Of a stretch of DNA of 64,000 nt, positions 43,190 to 55,300 are shown piece by piece; position 1 is the first letter of the stretch, and each line of letters opens with the position of its first letter. Source of the stretch: Isoetes taiwanensis (Eukaryota; Streptophyta; Lycopodiopsida; Isoetales; Isoetaceae); the NCBI GenBank assembly GCA_021234155.1, contig JAJEKV010000070.1, forward strand, positions 6,209,311 through 6,273,310, read 5' to 3'. The position numbers were made by a program, and so were the translations under genes. The notes below the pieces were generated by a model. The model saw nothing but the letters and a program-made list of their open reading frames with translations, did not search any database and was not told the DNA's origin.

Positions 43190-43800
43190 AATGAAAATAT
43201 TAACTCAAGATACCAACAGATCCAGAAAGATGAGCTTCAATTTAATATAGGAAACAGGTTTTTTTTGCAGGGCCGGGTTAGCATCATCATTAGCATTTGT
43301 AAGAGAAGGGTTTGATGTTGCCATCCGGTCTTCACTCACTTCTAAAAATCTTTACCCAATTGTGGAACATATTTGTGATGCTTTTCCATAAAGTCGAAGT
43401 TTATTTACGACCCGGGGAGGCGGTGTTGGACTCTCGCCACACAAACACCCTCCAACCTCAAAAGGGGTTGTTTGTGAAACCATTAAACGTGGTATGGAAA
43501 GAGTACCCGGTACTATGGACATACAGATTCGATCGACGACGAAAAGATACAAATCCACTTTGAATCCTTGTGGAAGCTACATATGTCCTTTCTCTTGGAC
43601 ACCGATATTAGGCGGGCGACAGTTGCTTGTCATGGAGCTCATTCCATGGCTTAATGGATTCAAAATGGTGAAGATGGTATAGTTTATGTGAAAGAGCATC
43701 CAATGACCAATGCGAAAGAAATAGCATATCGGGCCGTTTGAGCAGTTTTTTTGGCAAACTATTGCGAAGACTTGGGTGCTCTCTTTGCCTAAATTTAGTC
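43190..43800 (+). pseudogene. FCP1/NIF-like phosphatase, remaining exons
   Basis: Continues the frame of 33730-33803 after the CACTA: AAG | NENINSRYQQIQKDELQFN. A TTTGCAG acceptor follows, then LAFVREGFDVAIRSSLTSKN and LYPIVEHICDAF, matching the FCP1 segment FEVxIWSSRTxxN…IVxxL. Later GLFVKPLNVVWKEYP resembles the PLxxKxLxxVWxxYP motif. Near 43690 IVYVKEHP resembles the family C-terminus. Several stops or frame changes (after DAFP; near 43560) show decay. The family dephosphorylates proteins, but with DLN instead of DLD even an intact form would be doubtful as an enzyme. Confidence 0.6.
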
Positions 43801-44867
43801 AATATCTGAGCAAGGAATGGAGAAACGCCATCATGTTATTGGCCTCTCGACCGCCCATTGTTGGTACAGACTTTGACCGATGTACAAATTCAAATGTTAT
43901 GAATATATGTATCAAAGTTTTTGTTCATTGCACTTGAGTACTGTTTTTATCTTGTCTTTCTTATTGGTACAATTATGAGTGTGTATACATAATTAAGTGA
44001 TCTTCATTTGCTTTGTAGATGAATGGACTTGAAACACAAAAAGACTATTAAGAAACTAAGAGATAGAGTTCTGCGCACCCGGAGGTAATACAAACCAACA
44101 CAAGTCGCAAGTACATAGGGTTGGGGACCCATTATCGCCTCTATCTTTTTGTTCAAACTTTGGGAAAAGGTTGAGCATATTGAAAATTATGAGGAACGAG
44201 CAACCATGAAATGTGTATTGGCAGCAAATCACTTGTTGCACAACCCTTGGGGGAAGGCACGTGTTCTGGAAGATGCAGGCCATGTAGGATGGAGTGGTTT
44301 GCTAGTGGCACGCGTGCTATAGAAACCGCATGGACTCTTTGCTTTAGAGGATATCTCTTCACCTCTCGGGGGCTGGAAGACATGATGCAATAGTCATAAG
44401 ATATCAGGCTCCTACCGACATTTTGAAGCTTGATCATGAATTATGAGCCATGCTCATTTTTTTGTGTTGTATTTATGTCCACAATATAAATATATCAACC
44501 ATTTGTACATGAAAACACGTCCATTTCTTATCTTGTCCATTTCTTATCTTTGCCATGGTGAAAACTATTTTTAATGTTTATGCAATTCAACTTTCTTATG
44601 TTCAATTCTAATCAACTTACACTTAACAAATTTTTATAATATTTCGGAATGTACAACGGATGTACGTAAGATGTACATTTGTTGTACATCTTATGTACAT
44701 TGATGTACATAATGCACTTCCCAAGTAGTCCAGTTCTTGATTTCTTATCTTTTATATGAACAAAGTATTACAATATTTAAAGAAAGTACCACAGTCGACT
44801 TAGTCCATGTCATCTACAATTCTTTGGAAGTTGTGATAACAATGTCTCATGGACTTCATCCGGCAAG
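43801..44867. other. Gene 3' region with TGTACAT cluster
   Basis: 44060-44400 has short plus-strand frames (CIGSKSLVAQPLGEGTCSGR) without recognised family. 44645-44715 has four TGTACAT motifs within 70 bp, similar to 31080-31560. The remainder is AT-rich. Confidence 0.4.
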
Positions 44868-45319
44868 TGAAATCTTTGTGCTTGCCCCTTTCAGCTTGTG
44901 TTTTACTTTCTTGAATGGGATTCGAACCCCAATCACAGAATCCTGAGGTACCAAAACATTCTTAGTGGGAAGCAGTTTATACTTATTGTGGCAGCCTGGG
45001 ATTAGTTCATAATATTGTCCTTCAATGACACTAGTGCCAGCAGAGTATTCATTTCCATAGTCATCAATTGAATCTTCTTCCAATGCATGCTTTTCCCTGG
45101 TGCACATGAGAACATAGTATGAAACACCTTCCACATTGTCTGGTGCTGCAAAAGACACAAATACATTTGAAACAGCTACAGTGTCATCTAAACCAGCCTC
45201 GTCTTCTGCATACAAAACTTCCACATCATTTTCAGCTTCACCACGAGAGGCAATATGATCTGTGGGCTCCAAACTTTTTAGAGACCATTCTCCACAATGT
45301 TTAATGTTCTCACAACGCC
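44868..45319 (-). pseudogene. Fragment with conserved-looking domain, unrecognised
   Basis: Minus-strand frame of about 150 codons directly fused to the LINE frame of the duplicate. It reads CENIKHCGEWSLKSLEPTDH, an acidic stretch, then VSYYVLMCTREKHALEED and SIDDYGNEYSAGTSVIEGQY followed by YE and KYKLLP. The pattern YhVLxC…DxYGxxFxxGxxVIxGxYYE recalls a plant nuclear protein domain of unknown function, but I cannot name it. Ends TGA after KISLAG. Uninterrupted by stops, so it is young or recently captured. Whether it is one exon of a local gene or captured DNA is unclear. Confidence 0.45.
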
Positions 45320-46175
45320 CCAACGCCCATTCCCAAGGGATCCTAAAAAACACCAGAGGAATGCCATCCCTACCTGGATGGACACTTATCATTGGCCATG
45401 AGGTGGACAACTTCCTGAGGGTTCTGCATAGTGAATGGAGCTTCCATGTGCTGCTGCTGAGCGGGAGAAATGATAGAAGAAATTTTAGACAACACAATAT
45501 CCCCCGCCCCATCCTCGAAAGGGAGAGATTTCTCAAAGAAGGAACTAAAATGTGCCGAGAGGAACTGTTTCAACTGCTCCAAAGAGGAGATGACATCACC
45601 GTTGCCACATTGAAGGGAGGATAAAGCAGAGCTCCGCCACTTTATTCGAGCCGACATGAAAAAAGATTTTGAGCACTTATCACCATCTTTGAGCCAAGAA
45701 AGACCTGCTTTTAACTTATCAACTCTTACCTCTGCCTCTTCCAGCTCCTGAATTTGTCTCACTAATTCTGCTTCTCAAGCATGGTTGACATTCTGAGTCC
45801 TGAACTGCTCCAACTCGTCGTATTTCTCCCTTATCGCAGCTCTTTCATGTTGGACCTGTTCTTGGCCCCACTGCTTTGCAAAGAATTTAATGTTAGCAAG
45901 ATCAAAAACTAGTAGGGCTCGTCAAAGGTGGAGTATTTTCCAAAACATGCTAACCAACAAGACAAACCTGCAGCATTTAACAAATGGAGCTTAAAGCGAG
46001 AATAAAATTGACCACTTTGGATAACCACGTGGTTAGGAAGGCCTTTGTCCATTGGAAGAGCCACACAAAACTTCGCGCCTCCAATGCTGGAGTGTGCAAT
46101 ATGGACACCCAGGGCATTTGCAATAGACTTAAGGAAAGAGGGGACCAGAAGGTCAAGAGGCAGATCAAGTATTTG
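45320..46175 (-). pseudogene. LINE ORF2 5' part (copy)
   Basis: Same as 4149-5004: LSWLKDGDKCSKSFF through DGIPLVFFRIPWEWAL, after which the frame jumps into the unrelated CENIKHC segment. The RT core is missing. Confidence 0.8.
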
Positions 46176-47060
46176 AAACTAGCACGGATCCTTTGCTTTG
46201 AGAGGCATGTCAATTGAAAATCCAGGAAAATAACTTAGTTTTGAAAGAGAACAGTACCACCCATGGAATCCACAGCCTTCGCCAGTTTAAGAACATAATG
46301 AGAAAGAAGCCTTTACTCAAAGACTTAATGGATTCGAAAGGACTGATGTGATTCTTATGCAAAAGTGCACTCATCCAACCGGATATTCTCTTCAAATTGA
46401 AATATCCACATGTGCAGTAGTCGACCACAGACTAAACCACCAAATGTTCTATGTATCGCAAGTGCTCACTCTGATCAATCTGAATGACTAATTATATCCC
46501 CGCCATATCACCCGTCAGATGGAACTTCTGCAATGTCTCCAATAACAAGTGATCAGGAGGACTTAACAGCATCATTCTTTATAGATTTCATCACGTCTTC
46601 TTTATTGCCATTGCGAACAAAGGATATGGCTTCTGAGACTCGCTCGCTGTGATGAGGAGGCAGGTTATTCTTTAGCCAGTCACTGGAGTTCGATTGTGAT
46701 ACAGCTGGACAAAGTCATTCGTCCTTCACGCATTTTGATATTGTAGATCATGGACTCTAGAGTCAGGATGACGAGTTTATCGCCTCTCACGTTTGGATTC
46801 TTTGCTGAAGGTAGAAGAACCTCTGGTCTCCTGTGTTGATTTGCCGAGAACTCCCTCCGCAATGGCTTCTGTCTGAGAAGAGAGCAAATGAGCATGCACC
46901 TCATAGCATATGGCATGAAGTAACCTCTCGTATATCTGCATCCACTTGTCGAGCAGAGGCAATGGATGCACCAATTTCATGATTCTTTATCCCCAGCCCA
47001 ACATCTTTAGAGGCTGCAGTTTCATGGAAGACTCTCGGTCAGACGGGTTATTCTGAATTA
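46176..47060 (-). pseudogene. Degenerate gene segment (copy of 5005-5888)
   Basis: Same coding-like stretches (MKLVHPLPLLDKWMQIYERL; DWLKNNLPPHHSERVSEAMS) with a few substitutions. Unrecognised. Confidence 0.3.
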
Positions 47061-47068
47061 CTGCAGAC

Positions 47069-48491
47069 CATAGTTAGAAGTTAGCAGTTATTCGTTAGCT
47101 AACGACTAACGTGAAAATAACGGCTAACGAGTTATCAGCCAAGGTGATAACGCGTTATTTTGGGGCCAAAAAAAAAAATCGAATTTTAACAAATTGAAAC
47201 TTGTTATTGACTAATTCGAGCATGCTGAATTCAAATATGGAATCAGAATTTTGAACAGACTACTCTAACCTGCTGAAACTTCATCTTAGTACCCAAACCT
47301 GTGTTGCGCTCAGTCTTACAGAAATCCCTTCATGCATCTGCATGTCCATAGCTTATCCTGCAATTAAAGTCCACATCTACCAATATTTTTACTTCAAGTA
47401 GCAACAAAATAAGCACCATAAAAATGTAGCACATAAATTTAATTGTTATTACTATTAACCCAAAAACATATATTTGTCTGTGCAAGAACAGTAAGCTGGC
47501 TGCAAATTTACAAGTTTGGATCATTGAGATTCCTACTCAATATTAGTATTCAAGGAAATGTAATTTATAACTAAGGAAAGTTGGCAGCCCCCGGATCCTC
47601 TGGGTAACCAGTTAAACCCATTACAAGTAATGCTATTAAACTAGTTATGGAACTAGATCAAGCGCACCATGAGGGCTTCAATCAGTATGGTGACAGACCC
47701 ACACATTGGATCCAAAAGAAACGGGGGCCCCTATCCTGCATCCCCAAAACATTATTCTTATTTGGAAACTCCAAAGCCTGGAACCTGCTTATTCCATCCT
47801 GATATATTTAAGATTGCAGCTGCATTTTCTTCATTCAATCCTGCACGATGCATTTGTGAATGGTGGTGCCACAAAAATCCCTGTAAATGACTGCCTTATC
47901 TTTATACATGGATAAAAACAATGGCACATTGGGTGGTCCTCCCACATCCCAAGGCGCATCAGGCCTTAAACCGTTGCAGGAGTCTCTGATACTATCATAA
48001 ACAACATCTTTAACTTTGGTAGAAGCAAACTGAGAATTTGTAACTGAGGAACAACCCCAAACTCTGGAATCAACAGAGAACGTCCTAAAAGCCCATCCAT
48101 CTCTTATTTCCTTACGATGGGTTCTCCTTCACCAACAACTTGGGCAGCTCAAGCAAAAGAAACATGGAAAGAAACATACCTGGCTCTGTTTTAGATTCTT
48201 GTAGCAAAGAAGAGAAGATCGGCTTCTTTGCGACCCGGTGAACCTTCTTTCCTCCTCCAGATTCTGTTTCGGGCTTCTTCTTCGCGCGTCTTCGATTCGA
48301 TGCAATCAGGCGGCCGTTAGCACCAGAGGCGCCAAGGAGACACGGAGGAGAAGCATAGGGAAAAAAAAAACAGAGGGAAAAAATGGGTCGAAAAAAAGTG
48401 GTCCCAAAATAATACGTTATTTTACGTTATTTTTTTTTATAACGCATAACGCGTTATCCCCAATTTGATAATGCGTTATCTTCTATCCATG
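47069..48491. mobile_element. hAT-like element (copy)
   Basis: TSD CTGCAGAC at 47061-47068 and 48492-48499; ends as in 5897-7312. It lacks about 20 bp near 47850 and has about 16-18 bp extra near 48010. The CG-rich patch at 48205-48330 differs strongly from 7030-7140. Confidence 0.65.
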
Positions 48492-48499
48492 CTGCAGAC

Positions 48500-48956
48500 T
48501 GTTGTTGCACCAGGCTTTCTGCCTTGGATGCAGGTTTCTTATGTAGGGACACTGATCCCCGGTTGCGAAAGAGCTCCCGCTGGGCTCTTCTGTCCGGCTC
48601 CAAAGTTTTAGCATCTGTGTCCTTCGCAAAACAAGAGTCTTTCTCCCTTGCAGCCTGTCTATGTTCCAGGTCTGCTGAAATTGGTGGCTCTATCAAGCCT
48701 ATACGGTCCCTCCAAGGAAGTCCACGAGTTTCATCCACCTTAGATGTCTCTTCAAACCTTACCATCTCTCTGAATACTGGTAAGACTACTTCTATCTGCA
48801 TATTTGATGATTCAAAGTCGGAAGTAACTTCAGTTGGTCCTGGTGCAGATCGATTGCCATAAGTGGAGGAAGAACCCAGACTGTTTGTTCCCATCTCGTT
48901 CGCTTTAGAGGCATGCTGCTCAGGACATCTACACTTCATCTTCTGCCAGCAAAATC
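48500..48956 (-). pseudogene. Interrupted host-like ORF (copy, longer frame)
   Basis: As 7321-7782 but without its frameshift: the frame from MKCRCPEQHASKANEMGTNS reaches PASKAESLVQQQSA at the hAT border. Across the 8-bp TSD it would continue VIQNNPSDRESSMKLQPLKM and stop at TAA. Function unknown; upstream part removed by the Copia insertion. Confidence 0.5.
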
Positions 48957-48975
48957 TGTTGGAATGTATTTATAA
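48957..48975 (+). repeat. Copia LTR start (copy, 19 bp)
   Basis: TGTTGGAATGTATTTATAA preceded by AAATC, carried along in the duplication. The rest of the Copia element is absent here. Confidence 0.85.
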
Positions 48976-51397
48976 TCTTATATTATAATGTTTTGGTGTC
49001 CAGATTTGGTCTAGAAGTTGGACGGCCCAGACAGACTCCCGTTCTATAAAAAACCCTAAAAAACCCTCATTTAACCCTAAAGAGGTCTAAGGAGACAAAG
49101 GTAGCCCTAAAGAAAAGGGTGAATCCAAGCTTGCAGTCGGATATGCAAGAAGAAAAGGGCGAATCCAAGCTTGCAGTCGGATATGCAAGGCTAAACCACC
49201 CAATGCCGGATCAGCAGGGCCAGGACCACACAAGTAAGGAAAAATAGAAGAAGATTCCGGCTGCAGAATCCGACATTTACAGGCTTGATTTTCATCTCGT
49301 TTTAGTTTTAAAGTCTTGGGTTTGGCGAGTATGCATGGCTATGAGATTTGGCGCCCAGGCGAAAAGCCATAGAGCGCGAGCAGCAAAACAGGGGCAGCGG
49401 ATTGAGCCAAAGGGCTGCCGAAATTTGCAAAGGGGCAACCCGGGTAGCCGGATTTTGTACGTAAGCACTTGTATTGGCGAGGCAGCCGGATTCTAAGCCA
49501 AAGCGATCGGATTCTGAGCCAAGGCAACCAGATTTTGATGTGGGCGGCTACTCTTTGGGCCATGAAATCGGAGGAAACCCAAGATTTCCCGGCGAAGAAG
49601 CGATGGCATGAGCAAAGGCGGCTAGATTTTGAGCAGAGGCAGCCGGATTTGGAGCATGGGCACCCGCATTTGCATGGGCGGCGGATTTTGGAGAAACAAA
49701 AAGATATGGTTGAGGTATGGTCGGATTTGAAGCGAATGCCCTAATTAGAGGTAACAGACGAAAAAGGCAGAGAACAGGCCACCATAGCTGAAGATCATAT
49801 CATATATTCCTATATTCTTGGATTTCTTGCCTTCAGAGAGGTAAGTTTTTTCTACATTTACAAACTGCATTTCATGAACCTTTCTTTGCCTTAACCATCT
49901 ACGTCTATAGAGTCCTGCGGTATTGAGGTTGCTCCATGTTGCATGACTCACCCACAAACTACGAAAAAGATGAGCCGATGCCTAAAATGCATCCCATTTC
50001 CAATGAGGTTTTACGATGCATTTTTCGTCTCCTTTCCTACCATTCTCTCATTCATATTTCTACATTTTGCGGTTGAAGTTTTTCTTTTCTGTTTAATGGC
50101 TATGCTCTTCTCCCCAACCAAGGCATCCAAGGCATATTTGTTATGTTGCTTCTTATTTACGCTTTTGATTCAAAGATGTGAACTAGTTTAGTCACATCTT
50201 TGTCAATCTTGGCAGTGCTTATCAAATACAAAATTACCTGATGTTATTCATGACCATGGGAACCAGATTAGTCACGTGGTGTAAATGGCCAAGCAGTGCT
50301 TATCAAATACAAAGCACCTAATGCTAGTCATTACCATGCGACAAGAAAAAGTTGTTGAAGCCTAAATTGCTAGGAAAATGCTTGGGAAAGAAATAGAAGA
50401 GCTGAAGTTTGTTTTTGCATACCCAATTCTGCCATGGCGGGGAACATAGTGCTTCAACCAGGAGATTTAGGGCATTTTTAATGGCTATGCTCTTCTCCCC
50501 AACCATCCAAGGTATATTTGTTATGTTGCTTTTTTATTCAGCGTGTGAACCAGTTAAGTCACATGCTATCAATGGCCATGTAGTGCTTATCAAATATAAA
50601 ATCACCTTATGTTATTCATGATCATGGAAACATAGTTTAAGTCTGTCTTCTTCAGCTAGGAGATTTACGGCATTTTTAAGGTCTTTACTTTGGCAACTGC
50701 AATATTCAAGATGCAGATATTTCTCATGGATATTCATTCCATGGTATTCCTAGGTATTAATGCCACAATTTGCTTGCGTTGTTGTAGTGTGCCGTTTAAT
50801 TATTGAAATGGTCCTCCTCAATATGTACTTTTGAAAATTGGATAAGCAAATCGTTTGACAAGCTACAGGAAGATTGTGTGCTTTGATTGATGTGCTATCC
50901 TATACAAGCTCATCTTACATACCTTATTAAGGGCATTTACCCGCACCAATGTCCTTTTTTTGTAACTCCACCTTAGTTGAGTAATTGTTGAATGTACACG
51001 CTCTTGACTTATGCCCAATCAACACGTTCCTAACTACGTTGACATGTTCTTAACTATGTATAGCAAAGATTGATCCTTAATTGAAATGAAGAAGAATGAG
51101 CTCCAATTCACCAGAGTGCATACAACATACTTGCACAATGTACACGAGAACATCAAAATGAACAACTTTGTATTATCTGGGTTCTTGATTGCCTGTTCTG
51201 CCACTCTATCATGTTCACATAGTAAATAATGGCATTGCCACATCAAACAAAGTGGTCTGCTTCACCCAATGGTTTGGGGAACTTAGAATAGTGTTTAATT
51301 TATAGACCTACTTATATAGACAACAAACTGCGTACAATGTACTATTCAGTTCGAATGCATGATATTGTCGAGTGTGAACAATGACTTGGTTCTAGCA
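48976..51397 (+). mobile_element. Helitron 5' part (copy of 7802-10305)
   Basis: Starts TCTTATATTATAATG. Lacks about 50 bp relative to 7910-7960, and is truncated at 51397 without its 3' hairpin. Confidence 0.88.
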
Positions 51398-52157
51398 CTA
51401 CCCTGCTTTGAACCAACTATCAAATTTTGTGCCTTTCTCAATTTGCAAATCGTAGACAGAGACATGTGCTGGATTGTCCTGCCACAGTTCAATAGTCTGA
51501 TGAGGAAGTGATGAAATCAGATCAACACTCCAATTCTGAATCCCAATCCCAGCAATTCCCTCAATAGCATTATAAATGTCTTTCACGTCATGAGATCTTC
51601 CACAAGCTTTAAACAACTCTTCACTAAATGATTGAACACCTAATGAAATCCTATTAATACCATATTCCTCTATTTCTCTAAGTTCAAAAGGACCATATGT
51701 TCCAGGATGAAATTTCAGATGCAGAAGATAAACCATAATTCAATCTAACACAATCTATAATACGATGGAGTAGATATGGAGGAAGCAAGGAAGGAGTTCC
51801 TCCACCAAAGAATAGGGTTTCTAAAGGGCGCCCTAAATGGCATTTAGAAGTTGCAATAATTTCTCTACAGACTAAATCCACATAATCCAGCATTAAATCA
51901 TTCTGGTTGCTTGCCTGTTTGCCAAGCACCACAATGGTGAAGTCGCAGTAGAAGCAGCGGTGGCGGCAAAAGGGAATATGAACATATGCAGAGGTAGGGC
52001 AGGCATCGAAAGCGCCTGAAACCATGTTGTGTTTGCCTTGAACTGAAAGGGCCGAATACCAGGCTAGGGTATTTGGCTCAAAGTTTACTGGAATCGAGGC
52101 CGAAATATGGTGCCAATATTTCCTTCGGCAAGATGCATTAAGAATATGAGTGGTCAC
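51398..52157 (-). pseudogene. HemW-like radical SAM protein fragment
   Basis: HemW (oxygen-independent coproporphyrinogen-oxidase-like) is a radical SAM heme chaperone, organellar in plants. From 52157 the frame has a leader, then AYVHIPFCRHRCFYCDF with the CxxxCxxC Fe-S/SAM motif, LETLFFGGGTPSLLPP (GGGTP motif) and GLSSASEIS. A roughly 11-bp deletion then shifts the frame. The second frame reads HPGTYGPFELREIEEYGINR, ISLGVQSFSEELFKACGR, NWSVDLISSLPHQT and HVSVYDLQIEKGTKF. A few residues are missing before NPAHVSVYD. The C-terminal third is absent and the fragment stops at the duplication border. All seen parts lie without introns. Confidence 0.85.
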
Positions 52158-52375
52158 TTATATGTAAAAATAATATTGTATACAAAGCAAATGTTGTCTC
52201 TACATCTCTAGATTGTTATACATCCTTATGAGCTAGACGAGCAGTGGAAATGCTTTGGATATATCATTGAATTAACCTCTTATTTCATAAAGAGCTGGAA
52301 GATTTATTGAAGTTATGTTGTAGCAGCTAATCTGCATAAAGAACTTAGGTCTCTACACTGGTATGCTAAATTATA
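52158..52375. other. AT-rich spacer, no feature seen
   Basis: Between the HemW fragment and the Helitron array. No ORF or repeat supported. Confidence 0.4.
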
Positions 52376-55300
52376 TCTTATATTATAATGTTGTGTAATG
52401 GACCGCACCCTAAATCGGACGGTCGAGGATTTGATTGACCAATGGTGGAGATATGTGTGCGTGTCTTCAACTAAAATTTCATCTTGACTATGGCTTCAAT
52501 ATGAAAGGGAAAAGGAAAAAGGAAAAGGGAAAGGGAAAGGGAAAACAATGAAAAGGAAAGGGAAAGGGGAAAGGGGAAAGGGGAAAGGGGAAGGGGAAGG
52601 GAAAAGGAAAAACGATGAAAGGGAAAAGAGAAAAGGGAAACCCGAAAAAAAAATGAAGGAAAAGGAAAAATGATGAAAGGGAAAAGGGAAAAGGGAAAAC
52701 GATGAAAGGGAAAAGGTAAAAGGAAAAGGGGAAGGGAAAAGGAGAAAAGATGAAAGGGAAAAGGGAAAACGGAAAAGGAAACGGAAAAGGAAAAGGGAAA
52801 AGGAAAAGGGGACGGGAAAAGGGAAAATGATGAAAGGGAAAACCGAAAAGGGAAACGGAAAAGGGAAGGAAAAGGAAAAATGATGAAAGGGAAAAGGAAA
52901 AGGGAAAAGGAAAAGGGAAGGGAAAAGGAAAAACGATGAAAGGGAAAAGGAAAAGGAAAAGGAAAAAGGGAAAAGGGGAAAAGGGGAAGGGAAAAGGAAA
53001 AACGATGAAAGGGAAAAGGGAAAAGGAAGAGGAGAAGGAAAAGGAACAACGATGAAAGGGAAAAGGAAAAAGGAAAAGGAAAAGGAAAAGGAAAAGGGAA
53101 AAGGAATAAAAGAAAGGTAAGACTTAAAAGGAAAGAGAAGGAGAAAAGGAAAATGGAAAGATAAAAGAAAATAGAAAAAAGGAATAGAATAGGCGAGGGG
53201 AAAGGAACGGAAAAAAGAGCAATCATGCGAGAAGGGTAAGAAGTAAAGGTGAGAAAAGGAGAAAAAGGTAAGGGAAAATAAGAAAAGGTTGCAAAGTCTA
53301 TGGGAAAAGAAAAGTAAAAAGGAAAAGAGAGGGGAAAAGGAAAAAGAGAACTTGGGAAAAGGGAACGAGAAAAGAGAAAAAAAGGAAAGGGAAAGGAAAA
53401 AAAAGGAAAAGAGAAAGGGTGAAGAAAGAGAAAAGGAAAGCAAAAGAGCATCGAGAAAAGGAAGAGGGAAAAAGAATGGAAAAATGAGGAAAAAGGTGGG
53501 GGAAAGTAGAATAGACAAAGGGTAGGGAGCAAGGAATAGGAAAAGAGGAAGGAGAAAAGGGCACCTAGAAAAAAAAGGGAAGAGGGAAAGGGTGAGGAAA
53601 TAGAAAAAAAAAAAGGGAAAAAGAGTATGGGAAAGGGAAAAGAAAAAAAGAAACAAGAAAGGAGAAAGTGGAAAGGGGAAAAAAGGGGAAGAGGATGGGG
53701 AAAAGAAGGAAAAAGGGTACATAAAAAAGATTGAGAAAAGGAATGGAAAGAGGCATATGAAAAGGGAAAGGAACGGGAAAGGAAAAAGGTAAAGGTAGGG
53801 GAAAGAGAAAATGTTAGGTAATGGACCCAAATATTAAATCGGACGTTGAGGATTTGATTGACCAATGGTGGAGATGATGTGCGCAAGTTCAACTAAAATT
53901 TCATCTTGACTAAATGGACTGAAAAGAAAAGGTAAAGAAAAGGGAAAAGGAAAAAGGAAAAGGAAAAGGAAAGGGAAAGGGGGAAAGGGAAAGGGGAAAA
54001 GGGGAAGGGAAGGGAAGGAAAAAGGAAAACGATGAAAGGGAAAAGAGAAAAGGGAAACGGAAAAGGGGAAGGGAAAAGGAAAACGATGAAAGGGAAAAGG
54101 AAAAGGGAAAACGATGAAAGGGAAAAGGTAAAAGGAAAGGGAAAAGGAAAAAGGAAAAAGATGAAAGGGAAAAGGAAAAAAAGGAAAAGGAAAACGAAAA
54201 AGGAAAAGGGAAAAGGAAAAAAGGACGGAAAAGGGAAAACGATGAAAGGGAAAAACGAAAAGGAAACGGAAAAGGGAAGGAAAAGGAAAAAATGATGAAA
54301 GGGAAAAGGAAAAGGGAAAAGGAAAAGGGGAAGGAAAAGGAAAAACGAAGAAAGGAAAAGGGGAAAAAGGGAAAAGGAAAAGGGAAAAAAAGAAAAAGGA
54401 AGGAAAAGGAAAAACGATGAAAGAAAAAGGGAAAAGGAAGAGGGGAAGGAAAAGGAACAACGATGAAAGGGAAAAAGGAAAAGGAAAAAGGGAAAGGGAA
54501 AAGGGAAAAGGGAAAAGGAATAAAAGAAAGGTAAGAGGAAAAGGAAAGAGAAGGAGAAAAGGAAAAATGGAAAGATAAAAAGAAAATAGAAAAAGGAATA
54601 GAATAGGCGAGGGGAAAAGGAACGGAAAAGAGCAATCGGAGAAGGGTAAGAAGTAAAGGTGAGAAAAGGAGAAAAAGGTAAGGGAAAAATAAGAAAAGGT
54701 TGCAAAGTCTATGGGAAAAGAAAAGTAAAAAGGAAAAGAGAGGGGAAAAAGGAAAAAGAGAACTTGGGAAAAGGAACGAGAGAAAGAGAAAAGGAAAGGG
54801 CGTGAAAAAAAAGGGAAAAGAGAAAGGGTGAAGAAAGAGAAAAAGGAAAGCAAAAAGAGCATCGAGAAAAAGGAAGAGGGAAAGAATGGAAAAATGAGGA
54901 AAAAGGTGGGGGGAAAGTAGAATAGACAAAGGATAGGGAGCAAGGAATAGGAAAAGAGGAAGGAGAAAAGGGCACGAGAAAAAAAGGAAGAGGGAAAGGG
55001 TGAGGAAATAGAAAAAAGAAAGGGAAAAAGAGTATGGGAAAGGGAAAAGAAAAAAGAAACAAGAAAGGAGAAAGTGGAAAGGGGAAAAAGGGGAAGAGGA
55101 TGGGGAAAGAAGGAAAAAGGGTACATAAAAAGATTGAGAAAAAAGGAATGGAAAGAGGCATATGAAAAGCGAAGGGAACGGAAAGGGAAATGTAAAGGTA
55201 GGGGAAAGAGAAAGGAAAGGGAAAAGGGAAACATCGCAGCAAAAAGGGTGGGGAATGTATGAAAAGGAATGGAAAGTTGAAAGGAAAAGAGAAGCGGAAA

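Larger units (their letters stand above)
45320..51397. repeat. Derived copy of 6.1-kb segmental duplication
   Basis: Direct, near-identical copy of 4149-10305. Left border cuts the LINE RT; right border cuts the Helitron. The flanks here are two unrelated gene fragments. Sub-parts: LINE 45320-46175, gene remnant 46176-47060, hAT-like 47069-48491, ORF 48500-48956, LTR start 48957-48975, Helitron part 48976-51397. Confidence 0.92.

Noticed and set aside
44915-44935. GGGATTCGAACCCC resembling a tRNA B-box
   Set aside because: It lies inside the open minus-strand frame (DSVIGVRIPF) with no other tRNA features, so most likely chance.
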